Source: Bacteroidales bacterium UBA4363 (GTDB taxonomy: Bacteria; Bacteroidota; Bacteroidia; Bacteroidales; Paludibacteraceae). From it: DNA of 64,000 bases. How positions within the stretch are numbered: the stretch's first letter is position 1; every line of letters starts with the position of its first letter. Below are positions 37,945-47,355 of the stretch, piece after piece. The notes below the pieces were generated by a model. It was not told where the DNA came from, did no database searches, and saw only the letters and a list, made by a program, of their open reading frames with translations. The stretch is taken from positions 9,642 through 73,641 of the forward strand of contig DGSL01000013.1 of NCBI GenBank assembly GCA_002393965.1. Direction: 5' to 3'. Made by a program: the position numbers and the translations under genes.

Positions 37945-37968
37945 TTTTTCTTTCTTTCAAATTGCTTG

Positions 37969-37976
37969 CAAATATA
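37969..37976 (-). promoter_or_regulatory. -7 element of ftsK
   Basis: TATATTTG on the minus strand; start near 37962, 18 nt before the ATG. Confidence 0.6.
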
Positions 37977-37998
37977 GTAATTAACAAAGTATTTACGC

Positions 37999-38006
37999 TA
38001 TATTTG
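37999..38006 (+). promoter_or_regulatory. -7 element of nth
   Basis: TATATTTG on the plus strand. A second candidate, TAAATTTG, lies at 38031-38038 and would give a shorter leader. Divergent to the ftsK promoter. Confidence 0.5.
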
Positions 38007-38063
38007 GTCTGTGATTTTACCCTTTCATCCTAAATTTGAAGGACATCTTCTCATTCATATCTT

Positions 38064-38729
38064 ATGACGATACGACAGCGATACGAAAAAATACTTCAAT
38101 GGTTCATTCAAAACCGTCCAGATGCACAAAGCGAACTTCACTTTCAAAGTGATTTTCAGTTACTTGTAGCCGTTATTCTCTCCGCACAATGCACCGACAA
38201 AAGGGTCAATATGGTTACGCCAACGCTATTTGCGCACTATCCAGACGCATACGCCATGTCTAAAGCAACGTCGAAGGAAATTCTACCATTCATTTCCTCC
38301 ATTTCTTATCCAAACAGTAAGGCATCACATCTTGCTGACATGTCACGTCAATTAGTTCTTCGGTTCAATGGCGAAGTTCCCCAAGAGATGGAAGAGCTCA
38401 CTTCCTTGCCTGGTGTCGGTCGAAAGACAGCAAATGTCATGCAGGCGGTAGCGTTCGGCGGTAATGCCATGCCTGTTGATACACACGTCTTTCGTGTTGC
38501 CAATCGTCTTGGTCTCTGCCACACATCTACGCCCTTAGCCACCGAGAAAGCACTAGTACGTCACATTCCATCCTCGCTGCTCTCCAAAGCACATCATTGG
38601 TTACTATTACATGGACGCTACACTTGTACGGCCAGAGTTCCAAAATGTACAACCTGTGGTCTGACTGACTGGTGCGCTGATTTTCAAAAGCGCCATCACC
38701 ATTCATCCCTCTCTACTAACGCGAAATAA
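38064..38729 (+). CDS. nth: Endonuclease III
   Basis: 221-residue base-excision glycosylase/AP lyase for oxidised pyrimidines. The helix-hairpin-helix LPGVGRKTANVMQAVAFG contains the catalytic Lys, VDTHVFRVANRLGL the catalytic Asp, and the C-terminal CTARVPKCTTCGLTDWC gives the four cysteines of the [4Fe-4S] cluster with C-x6-C-x2-C-x5-C spacing. Complete and of normal length. Convergent with clpC, 53 bp apart. Confidence 0.95.
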   Translation: MTIRQRYEKILQWFIQNRPDAQSELHFQSDFQLLVAVILSAQCTDKRVNMVTPTLFAHYPDAYAMSKATSKEILPFISSISYPNSKASHLADMSRQLVLRFNGEVPQEMEELTSLPGVGRKTANVMQAVAFGGNAMPVDTHVFRVANRLGLCHTSTPLATEKALVRHIPSSLLSKAHHWLLLHGRYTCTARVPKCTTCGLTDWCADFQKRHHHSSLSTNAK

Positions 38730-38782
38730 AACTCATCGGATTCGTTGGCAAACAGTTAGAGAAGATCTTAGATAGAGGAATA

Positions 38783-41404
38783 TTACGCATCACGTTTCCC
38801 TACCGGGACGCTTGATTTCTTCCTCTTTTCCGTCGTTTTCTTCTCTTTGGAAGATTTTGTTTCCTTCACTACAATGGCACCTTTTTTCTTATCCAAATCC
38901 AGTACAATTTGATTTCCTTCCATCAATTCATTGCGTAACAGCAGTTCCGACAAGATGTCCTCAACATATTTCTGTACAGCACGCTTTAATGGGCGTGCAC
39001 CAAACTGGACGTCATAGCCTTTCTCCGCAATAAAATTCTTGGCAGCATCCAAAATCGCAAAATCATAGCCCATCTGTTTGAACCGGCCATTCAGTTTAGC
39101 AAGTTCAATATCAATGATTTTCAGAATATGTTCCTTAGAGAGTTGATCGAAGATAATCACATCATCCACGCGGTTCAAAAATTCTGGTGAGAACGTTCTG
39201 TTCAAAGCCTTTTGGATTACACTTTTCGAGTAGTCTGAATTGATACCTCCCACATATCGATCATCCGTTGCGTTCTTCATCTCAAAGCCCACTCCACGAC
39301 CAAAATCTTTCAATTGTCGTGTACCCACGTTTGACGTCATAATGATGATTGTATTGCGGAAATCAACTTTTCTTCCAAGACTATCAGTCAAGCGTCCCTC
39401 ATCCAAGACCTGCAACAATAAGTTAAAAACATCTGGATGTGCTTTTTCTATTTCATCGAGCAGGATCAGGGAATATGGTTTTCGTCTTACCTTCTCCGTG
39501 AGTTGTCCACCCTCCTCATAACCTACGTATCCCGGAGGTGCACCAATGAGCCTAGAGACGGCGAACTTCTCCATGTACTCACTCATGTCAACACGAATAA
39601 TGGCATCTGAGCTATCGAAAAGGAACTCCGCCAAAGCCTGAGCAAGGTACGTTTTTCCCACACCCGTTGGTCCCAGAAAGATAAACGAGCCAATCGGTCG
39701 GTTCGGGTCTTTAAGTCCCACACGATTACGCTGAATAGCCTTCACGACCTTATCCACTGCCGTATCTTGTCCAATCACCCGTTTCCTCAGTTCTTGAGGC
39801 ATCTGCAACAATCGAAGACCTTCTGTCCGTGCAATACGTTGTACAGGCACACCACTCATCATCGCAACCACTTCAGCCACCTTTTCTTCTGTTACCGTTT
39901 CGCGATTTTCCCTTATCTCTGACTCCCATGCTTTTTTTGCCGCAGTCAGTTCGTTATTTTTCTGTTTTTCCTGATCGCGATAGTCGGCAGCCTGAATATA
40001 ATCTTGACGCTCCACCGCCTCCTTCTTATACTGACGGACCTGTTCCAAATCCTTTTCTATCTGTTCTATCTTTTTCGGGAGACGAACATTCATAATATGA
40101 ACCCGTGATCCCGCCTCGTCCAAGGCATCAATAGCCTTATCGGGAAAACAACGGTCTGTCAGATATCGTCCTGTCAATCGCACACAAGCTTTCAAAGCAT
40201 CTGGTGTATAAAGGACATTATGATGATTTTCATAGCGTTCCTTTATATTTTGCAGTATCTGTTCTGTCTCCTCTTCCGATGTCGGTTCCACCATCACCTT
40301 TTGGAACCGTCGTTCCAAGGCCCCGTCTTTCTCAATATTGGTACGGTATTCATCCAGTGTCGTCGCTCCAATACACTGTATTTCACCACGAGCCAAAACT
40401 GGTTTCAGCATATTAGCGGCATCCAAGGAACCTGGAGCGCTACCTGCTCCCACTATCGTATGAATTTCATCAATAAAGAGAATAACATTCGGATTGCGCT
40501 GCAACTCGTTCAGAATTGCCTTGATACGTTCCTCAAATTGACCTCGATATTTCGTTCCCGCAACAATCGATGCCATATCCAAAGCAATGATACGCTTATC
40601 GGAAAGAACGTGAGAAACTCTATGTTGTACAATACGAAGAGCGAGTCCTTCAACGATAGCACTTTTTCCGACACCAGGTTCTCCGATCAGGATTGGGTTG
40701 TTTTTTTTTCGTCGACTGAGAATCTGTGCGATGCGTTCAATCTCCATATCTCGTCCAACAACGGGATCCAAACGTCCTTCTTCCGCAGCCTGGTTCATGT
40801 CAGTGCCAAAATTATCCAGCACTGGAGTATCCGAACGTTTCTGATTTGTCGTTTCACGTTCACGCAGCACGCTTTCTCTCGGACCTTGCGGAGCAAAATC
40901 CTCCTCATCCTCCTCATCGAATGTATCGAGATCCATCGGAGCTGACGAGGCGCCTCTCTTACGCGCTGCCTCATCTTTCTGTTGTTTTAGCAAATCGCGT
41001 GCGGTAATAAAATCCACGTGATACATTGACTGTAGGAGTTCCGCTGCCAGGTTCTCTTCTACCTGCAATATTGCCAGCAGCAGATGTTCCGTATCAGCTT
41101 CCGTATCGTTCATCACCTTCACCTCCAGATAAATCAGTTTGAGGATACGATCTGTTGATTTGAGCAATGGGATTTCACGTCCCACCACGTTATCACGAGT
41201 TCGTATTTCCTCTTCTATTCTTGCTTTCAAAACATTTAGATCAACATTCAAATCATTCAGCAAGCGCACTGCCTTACATTCTGGCTGTCGTAACAGTCCA
41301 AGTAGCAAGTGTTCCGGACCGATATAATTATTACCAAGACGCTCCGCCTCTTCTCTACTGTAGAGCAGAGCATCCTTCACATCTTGTGTATATTGAGTTT
41401 CCAT
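38783..41404 (-). CDS. clpC: ClpC-type AAA+ unfoldase
   Basis: About 873 residues. The N-domain has two Clp repeats (1-145: [28 protein letters not shown]). AAA-1 has [16 protein letters not shown] (about 238), then a UVR-containing middle region ([19 protein letters not shown]) typical of ClpC rather than ClpB. AAA-2 has [16 protein letters not shown] (about 575). The Lys-rich C-terminus is short. It feeds substrates to ClpP, whose gene is not in the window. The second Met of MM is used as start. Confidence 0.93.
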   Translation of the reverse strand: METQYTQDVKDALLYSREEAERLGNNYIGPEHLLLGLLRQPECKAVRLLNDLNVDLNVLKARIEEEIRTRDNVVGREIPLLKSTDRILKLIYLEVKVMNDTEADTEHLLLAILQVEENLAAELLQSMYHVDFITARDLLKQQKDEAARKRGASSAPMDLDTFDEEDEEDFAPQGPRESVLRERETTNQKRSDTPVLDNFGTDMNQAAEEGRLDPVVGRDMEIERIAQILSRRKKNNPILIGEPGVGKSAIVEGLALRIVQHRVSHVLSDKRIIALDMASIVAGTKYRGQFEERIKAILNELQRNPNVILFIDEIHTIVGAGSAPGSLDAANMLKPVLARGEIQCIGATTLDEYRTNIEKDGALERRFQKVMVEPTSEEETEQILQNIKERYENHHNVLYTPDALKACVRLTGRYLTDRCFPDKAIDALDEAGSRVHIMNVRLPKKIEQIEKDLEQVRQYKKEAVERQDYIQAADYRDQEKQKNNELTAAKKAWESEIRENRETVTEEKVAEVVAMMSGVPVQRIARTEGLRLLQMPQELRKRVIGQDTAVDKVVKAIQRNRVGLKDPNRPIGSFIFLGPTGVGKTYLAQALAEFLFDSSDAIIRVDMSEYMEKFAVSRLIGAPPGYVGYEEGGQLTEKVRRKPYSLILLDEIEKAHPDVFNLLLQVLDEGRLTDSLGRKVDFRNTIIIMTSNVGTRQLKDFGRGVGFEMKNATDDRYVGGINSDYSKSVIQKALNRTFSPEFLNRVDDVIIFDQLSKEHILKIIDIELAKLNGRFKQMGYDFAILDAAKNFIAEKGYDVQFGARPLKRAVQKYVEDILSELLLRNELMEGNQIVLDLDKKKGAIVVKETKSSKEKKTTEKRKKSSVPVGKRDA

Positions 41405-41623
41405 CATAATTTATTTTGATTTTCTTCTCTGTTACTGTGTTTCTTTATTTAGAATATATCTGTCGTAAAAATTTTATACTCAATAAACTTTTTTACCATA
41501 GCAGAATCCAAATCTCATCCTTACATTTTCAATACAGAGTCAAAAACTATTCCTAACAATCAACCTCTGACAGAATGGCAGGACTTTACACAACAAGTCA
41601 GAAAAGACATCTAACATCCTATA

Positions 41624-41631
41624 CAAATATA
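41624..41631 (-). promoter_or_regulatory. -7 element of clpC
   Basis: TATATTTG on the minus strand. It would give a leader of about 210 nt before clpC, in which I see no gene or clear structure. Confidence 0.45.
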
Positions 41632-41703
41632 CGTTTTTCGAACACGCCACATGTACTCATAGGGCACATTATTCGAATTTTTCAAAAAAAACTACTTTTT
41701 TTG

Positions 41704-41733
41704 TTTGTCATTTATGAAAAAGCACTACCTTTG
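41704..41733 (+). promoter_or_regulatory. Promoter of tRNA-Lys (-33 and -7)
   Basis: TTTG at 41704-41707 and TACCTTTG at 41726-41733 with 18 bases between, close to the full Bacteroidota consensus. The start would be near 41740, about 32 nt before the tRNA. Confidence 0.75.
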
Positions 41734-41771
41734 CAACCGCAAAACGAAGAACAAACACTTCGTATAACTTT

Positions 41772-41844
41772 GAATCGCTAGCTCAGCTGGTAGAGCAACA
41801 GACTCTTAATCTGTGGGTCCAGGGTTCGATCCCCTGGCGGTTCA
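41772..41844 (+). tRNA. tRNA-Lys(CTT)
   Basis: 73 nt. Acceptor GAATCGC pairs with GCGGTTC (one T-G pair), anticodon stem ACAGA/TCTGT closes loop CTCTTAA with anticodon CTT, T arm CCAGGGTTCGATCCCCTGG. CCA not encoded. Confidence 0.95.
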
Positions 41845-41847
41845 CAG

Positions 41848-41885
41848 AAAAGCCTTGAGGTATTTTACTTCGAGGCTTTTTTCTT
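41848..41885 (+). terminator. Terminator of tRNA-Lys
   Basis: AAAAGCCTTGA pairs with TCGAGGCTTTT (one T-G pair) and is followed by T residues. It starts four bases after the tRNA. Confidence 0.85.
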
Positions 41886-41906
41886 TTCTCTCAATTGCCA
41901 TGCCGT

Positions 41907-42950
41907 TCAGGACATCTGCCATGCCGCCCTGTTCCATTCCTTCTCCACCTCTTCCTCAATCTGGTCTGGCAAAAGCGGAAAGAAATCAATTCCAGTCAAT
42001 TTCTCCAGTTGATTGATATTCATAGCATATAATGTTGATTCCTTTGCAACCGCTTCAATTGGAACGAAGAAAGCTATGCCCTCCCATCCGTTGCCATCCA
42101 CATCGAATCGTCGTCTGCATTCTCTCCGAAGCATCACCCTCCAATATCCGGACGGAATGGGGACTCCCATCCGTCCAACCCGCCGAGGGTTCTTAGCCCA
42201 CATCGGTCCCGAGACGATATAAATCGAATCGCAAAAGCCTTTCACCAATTTGCGTGGCATTCTCTCAACACCTTCCCATACATCGCGATTCATTTCACGT
42301 TGCTGTGGCATCATATTAGTCGTATAGAACGATTCCGTCATGGCTCCCAGATCCCATTTTACATCCGCTGCCGGAATGATATGTCCTCGTTGAAACCCCG
42401 TTCCCTTCAACTCTGTTCCACGCAGAGAATTCTTTTCCTGTGGATCTTTACGCCAAGTCATTCCATCTCGTTTCGTTACCGGGTGGTTAATCTCTGCACG
42501 CGTCAGCATGTAAGCCACCCATTTAGCCTGGCAGTGTCTAGCATCGAATACAGTCCAATAGGCCCGATGTCCAAGTACTCGTTCCTCCTTATCGATTCGT
42601 GGCAATACGAATCCTTCCCTCATTGTGCGTACCACTGCATCATAACGTGCGCATTCAGCTTCGAGTTGACTCACTCGTGAATCGTATTGCCATACGTTCC
42701 AGTTTGTCTTTGAGATTTGTGTTGTCACATGCAAGATTTGACTTTCCCACAGACTTCGATCCTTTTCCGTCCATATTCTTCCCATACGCAGAGTCGTCTG
42801 TCTCGACTCTTTTTTCAACAGTTCCTTGAGTTGTCTATCATTAAAATCTGTCGTTCCTACCTCAGTTTGGCAAAAACGACCCTTCGCAGCATAGGAAAAC
42901 AGACACATCCATACAATTGTGATGAGTAACGTACAAACCTTTCTTTTCAT
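41907..42950 (-). CDS. Secreted DNA/RNA non-specific endonuclease
   Basis: 347 residues with a signal peptide (KVCTLLITIVWMCLFSYAAKG). The NUC-type beta-beta-alpha-metal fold is shown by FQRGHIIPAADVKWD (about 188, in place of the usual DRGH) and the metal-binding Asn region FYTTNMMPQQREMNRDVW. The first Asp of the DRGH motif is Gln here; His and the metal Asn are kept, so activity is likely but not certain. The N-terminal 150 residues are an unrecognised domain. Expected to degrade extracellular nucleic acid. No clear promoter upstream. Confidence 0.82.
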   Translation of the reverse strand: MKRKVCTLLITIVWMCLFSYAAKGRFCQTEVGTTDFNDRQLKELLKKESRQTTLRMGRIWTEKDRSLWESQILHVTTQISKTNWNVWQYDSRVSQLEAECARYDAVVRTMREGFVLPRIDKEERVLGHRAYWTVFDARHCQAKWVAYMLTRAEINHPVTKRDGMTWRKDPQEKNSLRGTELKGTGFQRGHIIPAADVKWDLGAMTESFYTTNMMPQQREMNRDVWEGVERMPRKLVKGFCDSIYIVSGPMWAKNPRRVGRMGVPIPSGYWRVMLRRECRRRFDVDGNGWEGIAFFVPIEAVAKESTLYAMNINQLEKLTGIDFFPLLPDQIEEEVEKEWNRAAWQMS

Positions 42951-43066
42951 AATGAAAAAACATGAGCGACTTCGGACTTGCGAGGACGCTTTATTAAAAC
43001 CATTGTAAACGACTTAGGTAAGATTACGTTGGATAGAGGAGATGAAAAGTATAGACGATTTTTTTA

Positions 43067-43226
43067 CTCACGAATAGTCGTGAGCGTTTTTCGCCATGGC
43101 AGAGTTCAAGCAAGCTTGACTCTGCTCATTTGGCTTGACAAAAACGTTTACTTTCATAGACGTTTTTTCGCCATGGCAGAGTTCAAGCAAGCTTGACTCT
43201 GCTCATTTGGCTTGACAAAAACGTTC
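43067..43226 (-). repeat. Two-copy hairpin repeat at the trpS 3' end
   Basis: Two copies of a 77-bp unit (GCCATGGC cores at 43093 and 43170). Read with trpS, each unit is a long imperfect hairpin (GCAGAGTCAAG / CTTGAACTCTGC with loop CTTG, extended by CAAGCC..GGCATGGCG-type pairing), then a short hairpin (ACGTC TAT GAAA GTA AACGT). The last short hairpin is replaced by CTCACGA ATAG TCGTGAG, a perfect 7-bp stem. The first unit overlaps trpS and encodes its last residues. Same family as the arrays at 61 kb and 53.8 kb. Confidence 0.85.
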
Positions 43227-44294
43227 ACTCTGTTCTTTGATTAGTTCTGTGTCATTGAAATAATCGATGCGCATTGCGCGGCGTACCTCGTCCATGGTCT
43301 GTGCCGCTGTTTCACGAGCACTCTGCGTCCCCTTTTTAAGCATATTGTAGATTTCTGGAATATCCTGCTGGTATTCAAGTCTTCGCTTACGCATCGGTTC
43401 CAGCATTTTATTGATTACTTCGTTCAGTAGTTTCTTGCACTTCATATCGCCCAAACCACCCTTGCGGTAATGCTCCTTGAGTTCATCCAGATTTTGATAC
43501 TCTGGCAGGAATGTCGCGAAATCCTCGTCTGTGCTGAACGCATCAAGATAGGTAAATACTGTATTTCCTTCTACCTTGCCCGGGTCCGTCACCTTCAGGT
43601 GATCCGGATCGGTGTACATGCTACGCACCTTCTGCCATACGTTTTCTGCGGTATCGCTAAGGTAGATGCAATTGCCCAAACTCTTGCTCATCTTCGCCTT
43701 GCCATCAGTACCTGGCAGTCGCAGTGCCGCCTTATTCTCAGGCAAAAGAATTTGCGGTTCGACCAACACCTCGCCGTATGTCGTATTGAAACGGCGTACC
43801 AGTTCACGTGTCTGCTCTATCATCGGTTCCTGGTCCTCGCCCACTGGTACTGTAGTTGCCTTGAACAGCGTAATATCCGCTGCCTGGCTCACTGGGTAAC
43901 AAAGAAATCCAACAGGAATATTTGCCTCGAAGTTGCGCATCTGGATCTCACTCTTCACTGTCGGATTACGTTGGAGGCGGCTCACCGTCACCAAATTCAT
44001 CAGATAAGTCGTGAGTTCTGTCAGTTCTGTAATCTGACTTTGAATAAACAATGTGCACTTCTCCGGATCGAGTCCAGCCGCCAAATAGTCCAATGCTACC
44101 TCTATAATATTCTGTCGGATTTTCTCTGGATTATCCGCATTATCCGTCAACGCTTGAACGTCAGCCATAAATACGAACATCTTGTCATAGTCTCCAGCAT
44201 TCTGCAGTTCGACCCGACGTCTCAAAGACCCGACATAATGTCCCAAATGCAGTTTTCCAGTCGGACGGTCACCCGTCAATATCACTTTTCCCAT
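43203..44294 (-). CDS. trpS: Tryptophanyl-tRNA synthetase
   Basis: About 363 residues from [24 protein letters not shown]; an ORF extension of 46 codons upstream crosses the promoter and was rejected. Class I signature HLGH (about 15-18) and KMSKS (in AKMSKSLGN) are present, with the ATP/Trp contacts [21 protein letters not shown]. It charges tRNA-Trp. The ribosome binding site AAGG precedes the start. The C-terminal residues after KEQSERF come from the hairpin repeat that follows, so the natural end of the gene was probably altered by that element. Confidence 0.95.
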   Translation of the reverse strand: MGKVILTGDRPTGKLHLGHYVGSLRRRVELQNAGDYDKMFVFMADVQALTDNADNPEKIRQNIIEVALDYLAAGLDPEKCTLFIQSQITELTELTTYLMNLVTVSRLQRNPTVKSEIQMRNFEANIPVGFLCYPVSQAADITLFKATTVPVGEDQEPMIEQTRELVRRFNTTYGEVLVEPQILLPENKAALRLPGTDGKAKMSKSLGNCIYLSDTAENVWQKVRSMYTDPDHLKVTDPGKVEGNTVFTYLDAFSTDEDFATFLPEYQNLDELKEHYRKGGLGDMKCKKLLNEVINKMLEPMRKRRLEYQQDIPEIYNMLKKGTQSARETAAQTMDEVRRAMRIDYFNDTELIKEQSERFCQAK

Positions 44295-44328
44295 TTTTCC
44301 TTGAATATACCAAACTTTTAAACACTCG

Positions 44329-44336
44329 CAAAGATA
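44329..44336 (-). promoter_or_regulatory. -7 element of trpS
   Basis: TATCTTTG on the minus strand; start near 44322, 28 nt before the chosen trpS start. Confidence 0.7.
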
Positions 44337-44380
44337 ATACAAACCGTGCGTTCCCCGATGCTCTCTTGTTAAAAATAACG

Positions 44381-44388
44381 TATCTTTG
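44381..44388 (+). promoter_or_regulatory. -7 element of the kinase-RapZ operon
   Basis: TATCTTTG on the plus strand; start near 44395, 40 nt before the chosen start of the fusion gene, and downstream of the longest-ORF start, which is therefore wrong. Confidence 0.7.
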
Positions 44389-44434
44389 TCCCTTATTGTC
44401 GAGGGACGTTTTTCATCCCGACAAGAAAGCACCT

Positions 44435-45877
44435 ATGCAAAATACAGAACAACTTGTACAGCTCTTTTCCGCTCACTTCGGAGAACCTGCATCTGAAATT
44501 ACGCCACTTCGGGCTGCCGGTTCCAACCGACATTATTACCGTCTCTCCACCCCACAACGGCGGGCAATCGGAGTCATTGGCGAGAGTAACGACGAAAACC
44601 GCAGTTTTGTACTTCTAGCGCGTCACTTCTTCAAGCAGGGCCTTCCCACGCCAGAGGTCTATGCCGCCACCTCCGACTTCAGTCACTACATACAGGAAGA
44701 CCTTGGAGACCTCTCCCTTTTTCAGTACATACACAAAGGTGTTACGACCGGTCATTTCTCCGACGAAGAAAAGAGCATGCTATTCCGCACCATTGAACAG
44801 CTGCCATCTCTCCAATTTCGCGGGGCTCAAGGGTTAGACTTTTCGGTCTGCTATCCCCAACCTGCCTTTGACCGCAACACTGTATTGTGGGACCTCAACT
44901 ACTTCAAATACTGTTTTCTCAAGGCAACAGGGCTTCCATTCCTTGAGCCATCGTTAGAAAAGGACTTCCAACGACTGGCAGATGACCTCCTTGCCGAAGA
45001 TTCCGATACGTTCCTATATCGGGACTTTCAGTCGCGTAACGTCATGATCACGAATGGGGAACCACGTTTCATTGACTTTCAAGGCGGACGCCGCGGTCCC
45101 ATCCACTATGACGTTGCCTCCTTTGTCTGGCAGTCACGTGCCGCCTATCCTGCCTCTTTGCGTCAGGAGCTTACTGACTGTTACCTCCATGCCCTACAAT
45201 CCTACCGCAAGACTGACACTTCGCGTTTCCGTCAGACGCTTTCTCTCTTCGTCTTTTTCCGCACCCTTCAGGTACTCGGAGCCTATGGATTCCGTGGGTG
45301 GTTCGAACGAAAAGAGACCTTCCTCTCTGCCATACCTGCCACCATGCGAAACCTAAGCGATCTATTGAATCAAGGTGTTGCAGACCACTACCCATACCTT
45401 CGCTCTTTGCTCCACGACCTTGCCACCAACTTTCAGCAGAGGCAAGAATGGCCACCAGAGAATGTAAAGAAACTCACTGTGACCGTATATAGTTTCTCCT
45501 TCAAGAAAGGCATTCCGACTGACGACTCAGGCAACGGAGGTGGGTATGTCTTCGACTGCCGAGGCATGGACAATCCAGGACGCTACGAACCCTACAAACA
45601 GATTACGGGCCTTGATCGTCCTGTCATTGAGTTCCTCGAACAGCGAGGAGAGATCACCCTCTTCCTCCAGTCCGTCTGGCAACTTCTTGATCGTCACGTA
45701 TCCGACTACCTACGGCGCGGATTTACCTCCCTCACTGTCTGTTTCGGATGTACGGGAGGTCAACACCGTTCCGTCTATTCTGCCCAGCACACCGCTGAAC
45801 ATCTAGCATCGAAATTCGGCATTCGTATCCGCCTTATCCACCGCGAGCAGGGCATTTCAAAGACCCTCAATCCTTGA
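44435..45877 (+). CDS. AmgK-like sugar kinase fused to a RapZ C-terminal domain
   Basis: About 480 residues. Residues 1-330 are an aminoglycoside-phosphotransferase-fold kinase: AAGSNRHYYRLS nucleotide loop, catalytic YRDFQSRNVMI (about 195) and metal site FIDFQGGRRGPIHYDVASF (about 211), closest in style to the MurNAc/GlcNAc anomeric kinase AmgK. Residues about 345-480 are the RapZ C-terminal domain (VYSFSFKKGIPTD, DCRGMDNPGR, CFGCTGGQHRSVY), which in E. coli senses glucosamine-6-phosphate and binds small RNAs. The RapZ P-loop domain is replaced by the kinase. A MurU-like gene follows, supporting amino-sugar or peptidoglycan recycling. Substrate is inferred. Confidence 0.85.
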   Translation: MQNTEQLVQLFSAHFGEPASEITPLRAAGSNRHYYRLSTPQRRAIGVIGESNDENRSFVLLARHFFKQGLPTPEVYAATSDFSHYIQEDLGDLSLFQYIHKGVTTGHFSDEEKSMLFRTIEQLPSLQFRGAQGLDFSVCYPQPAFDRNTVLWDLNYFKYCFLKATGLPFLEPSLEKDFQRLADDLLAEDSDTFLYRDFQSRNVMITNGEPRFIDFQGGRRGPIHYDVASFVWQSRAAYPASLRQELTDCYLHALQSYRKTDTSRFRQTLSLFVFFRTLQVLGAYGFRGWFERKETFLSAIPATMRNLSDLLNQGVADHYPYLRSLLHDLATNFQQRQEWPPENVKKLTVTVYSFSFKKGIPTDDSGNGGGYVFDCRGMDNPGRYEPYKQITGLDRPVIEFLEQRGEITLFLQSVWQLLDRHVSDYLRRGFTSLTVCFGCTGGQHRSVYSAQHTAEHLASKFGIRIRLIHREQGISKTLNP

Positions 45878-45931
45878 TAAACAATCCACCTTCGTAATAC
45901 AGTACACACCACACAGACCTACTCTATCTTT

Positions 45932-46663
45932 ATGAAAGCCATGATATTTGCCGCCGGACTTGGAACGCGGCTCAAGCCCCTTACGGACGACCGTCCCAAA
46001 GCCCTTGTCGAAGTAAACGGGAAACCGCTTGTCTGGCACGTCATCCAACGCCTCCGACAGGCTGGATTTACGGACATCGTTGTCAATGTCCACCACTTTG
46101 CCGATCTGCTCACCCATTATCTCCTCAACGAAGACCTCGGTGTTCGCATCCACATATCGGACGAACGCAACCTTCTGCTTGAAACGGGAGGTGGCATACG
46201 TCATGCGGCGCCATTCTTCGACGACGGAAAACCGTTCCTCATCCATAACGTAGATATCTTCTCCAATGCCGACCTCGGTCTTTTTTACATCATGGCATCT
46301 ACCAACAGAAACGGAGCCACACTACTTGTAAGCGAACGTCCGTCATCACGTGGTCTACTATTCGATCATCGACTCCGACTCAAGGGATGGATCAACCACC
46401 ATACGGGCGAAACCAAACCTTCGGACCTTCAGACCGAAGGTCTTAAACCTTTTGCCTTCTCAGGCATACACGTCTTCTCTCCCACACTCTTCGAAGCCAT
46501 GAAGTCCTGGCCCGAACGGTTCAGCATCATTGACTTCTACCTCTCGCTGATTGACAAAGACCTAATCCATGCCGTGTACGACAAAAACCTGAGGCTCATT
46601 GACGTGGGCAAGATTGACAATCTCCGTCAGGCGACCGAATTCCTCCGATCAACGGATAAATAA
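45932..46663 (+). CDS. murU: MurU-like sugar-1-phosphate nucleotidyltransferase
   Basis: 243 residues of the NTP_transferase family. The signature AAGLGTRLKPLTDDRPKALVEVNGKPL starts at residue 7, and VVNVHHFADLL, ETGGGIRHAAPFF and HNVDIFSNADLG complete the nucleotide and sugar sites. The short length fits MurU (MurNAc-1-phosphate uridylyltransferase) better than RmlA or GalU. With the preceding AmgK-like kinase it would make UDP-MurNAc and bypass de novo synthesis (AmgK-MurU route known in Pseudomonas). Mannose-1-phosphate guanylyltransferase is the main alternative. 54 bp after the fusion gene. Confidence 0.8.
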   Translation: MKAMIFAAGLGTRLKPLTDDRPKALVEVNGKPLVWHVIQRLRQAGFTDIVVNVHHFADLLTHYLLNEDLGVRIHISDERNLLLETGGGIRHAAPFFDDGKPFLIHNVDIFSNADLGLFYIMASTNRNGATLLVSERPSSRGLLFDHRLRLKGWINHHTGETKPSDLQTEGLKPFAFSGIHVFSPTLFEAMKSWPERFSIIDFYLSLIDKDLIHAVYDKNLRLIDVGKIDNLRQATEFLRSTDK

Positions 46664-46687
46664 ACAGCCATCAAACCCTATCCGCAC

Positions 46688-46993
46688 ATGTCAAAAGAAC
46701 CCCACCAACTATCGAAAGACAACTTCGTGCGACGGACATTGCACAATCTGAAGACCTGGCTTCAGTCTCTTTCCTTCCGAACGGGTGTCTTCGTACTCCT
46801 CCTCTGCATTCCCTTCTACATTCTTTCCTTTGCACAGATGCTACTACCTATCAGCGTAGCGGCGAAAGGCATTCTTTGGACGCTTTTCTTCGGACTTGCC
46901 AAGACCTTCCAGTACGGCGGACTCACCATCCTCGGTGCCGAGGGGTTCCGCCGACTCAAAAAACACTTCCAGAAAAACAAACACATCGACTGA
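46688..46993 (+). CDS. Small membrane protein, function unknown
   Basis: 101 residues with two hydrophobic helices (about 34-55 and 60-85) between a charged N-terminus and a Lys-rich C-terminus (RRLKKHFQKNKHID). It lies 24 bp after the MurU-like gene and is probably cotranscribed. No family recognised; the position suggests a link with envelope recycling. Confidence 0.6.
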   Translation: MSKEPHQLSKDNFVRRTLHNLKTWLQSLSFRTGVFVLLLCIPFYILSFAQMLLPISVAAKGILWTLFFGLAKTFQYGGLTILGAEGFRRLKKHFQKNKHID

Positions 46994-47076
46994 CTACGAC
47001 TTCAGCGTCCTTCTCTTCTGCCACAAAATCACGTCTCCTCTCCCGACCAGTTCCGGCGACACTCGGCAGACACACA

Positions 47077-47350
47077 TCACCCCTGATCTTCTCTTCCCGC
47101 TTCCTCTGCCGACCGATTCCGCTTGTAACCCATGTATCTGTCAAGACGGTCGAATGCCCGCATTGACGTTATTTTTTCAGTCACCGCTTTCAGTACATAT
47201 GCCGTAAACACCGTCAGGGCAATTGCCAGCAGACACAAGACTAACGACACATAGAAGTTATCTGTATTCACGAACTTGTAAAGAACAAGTATCACCACAT
47301 GCTGTACCAGAAAAATAGGATAGGAAAGCGCACTCGTTTTTCTACTATAA
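47077..47350 (-). pseudogene. 3' remnant of an acyltransferase-3 family gene
   Basis: The minus strand reads in frame from about 47350 to a stop at 47077: GDYSRKTSALSYPIFLVQHV, then two hydrophobic helices and a charged end. ALSYPIFLVQH is the typical last-but-one helix of OafA-type O-acyltransferases, which are normally about 330-380 residues; only about the last 90 are present. Upstream the frame runs into A/T-rich repeats and a stop. No start codon with a ribosome binding site remains. A decayed surface-sugar acetylase, lost when the neighbouring island formed. Confidence 0.7.
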
Positions 47351-47355
47351 TCGCC

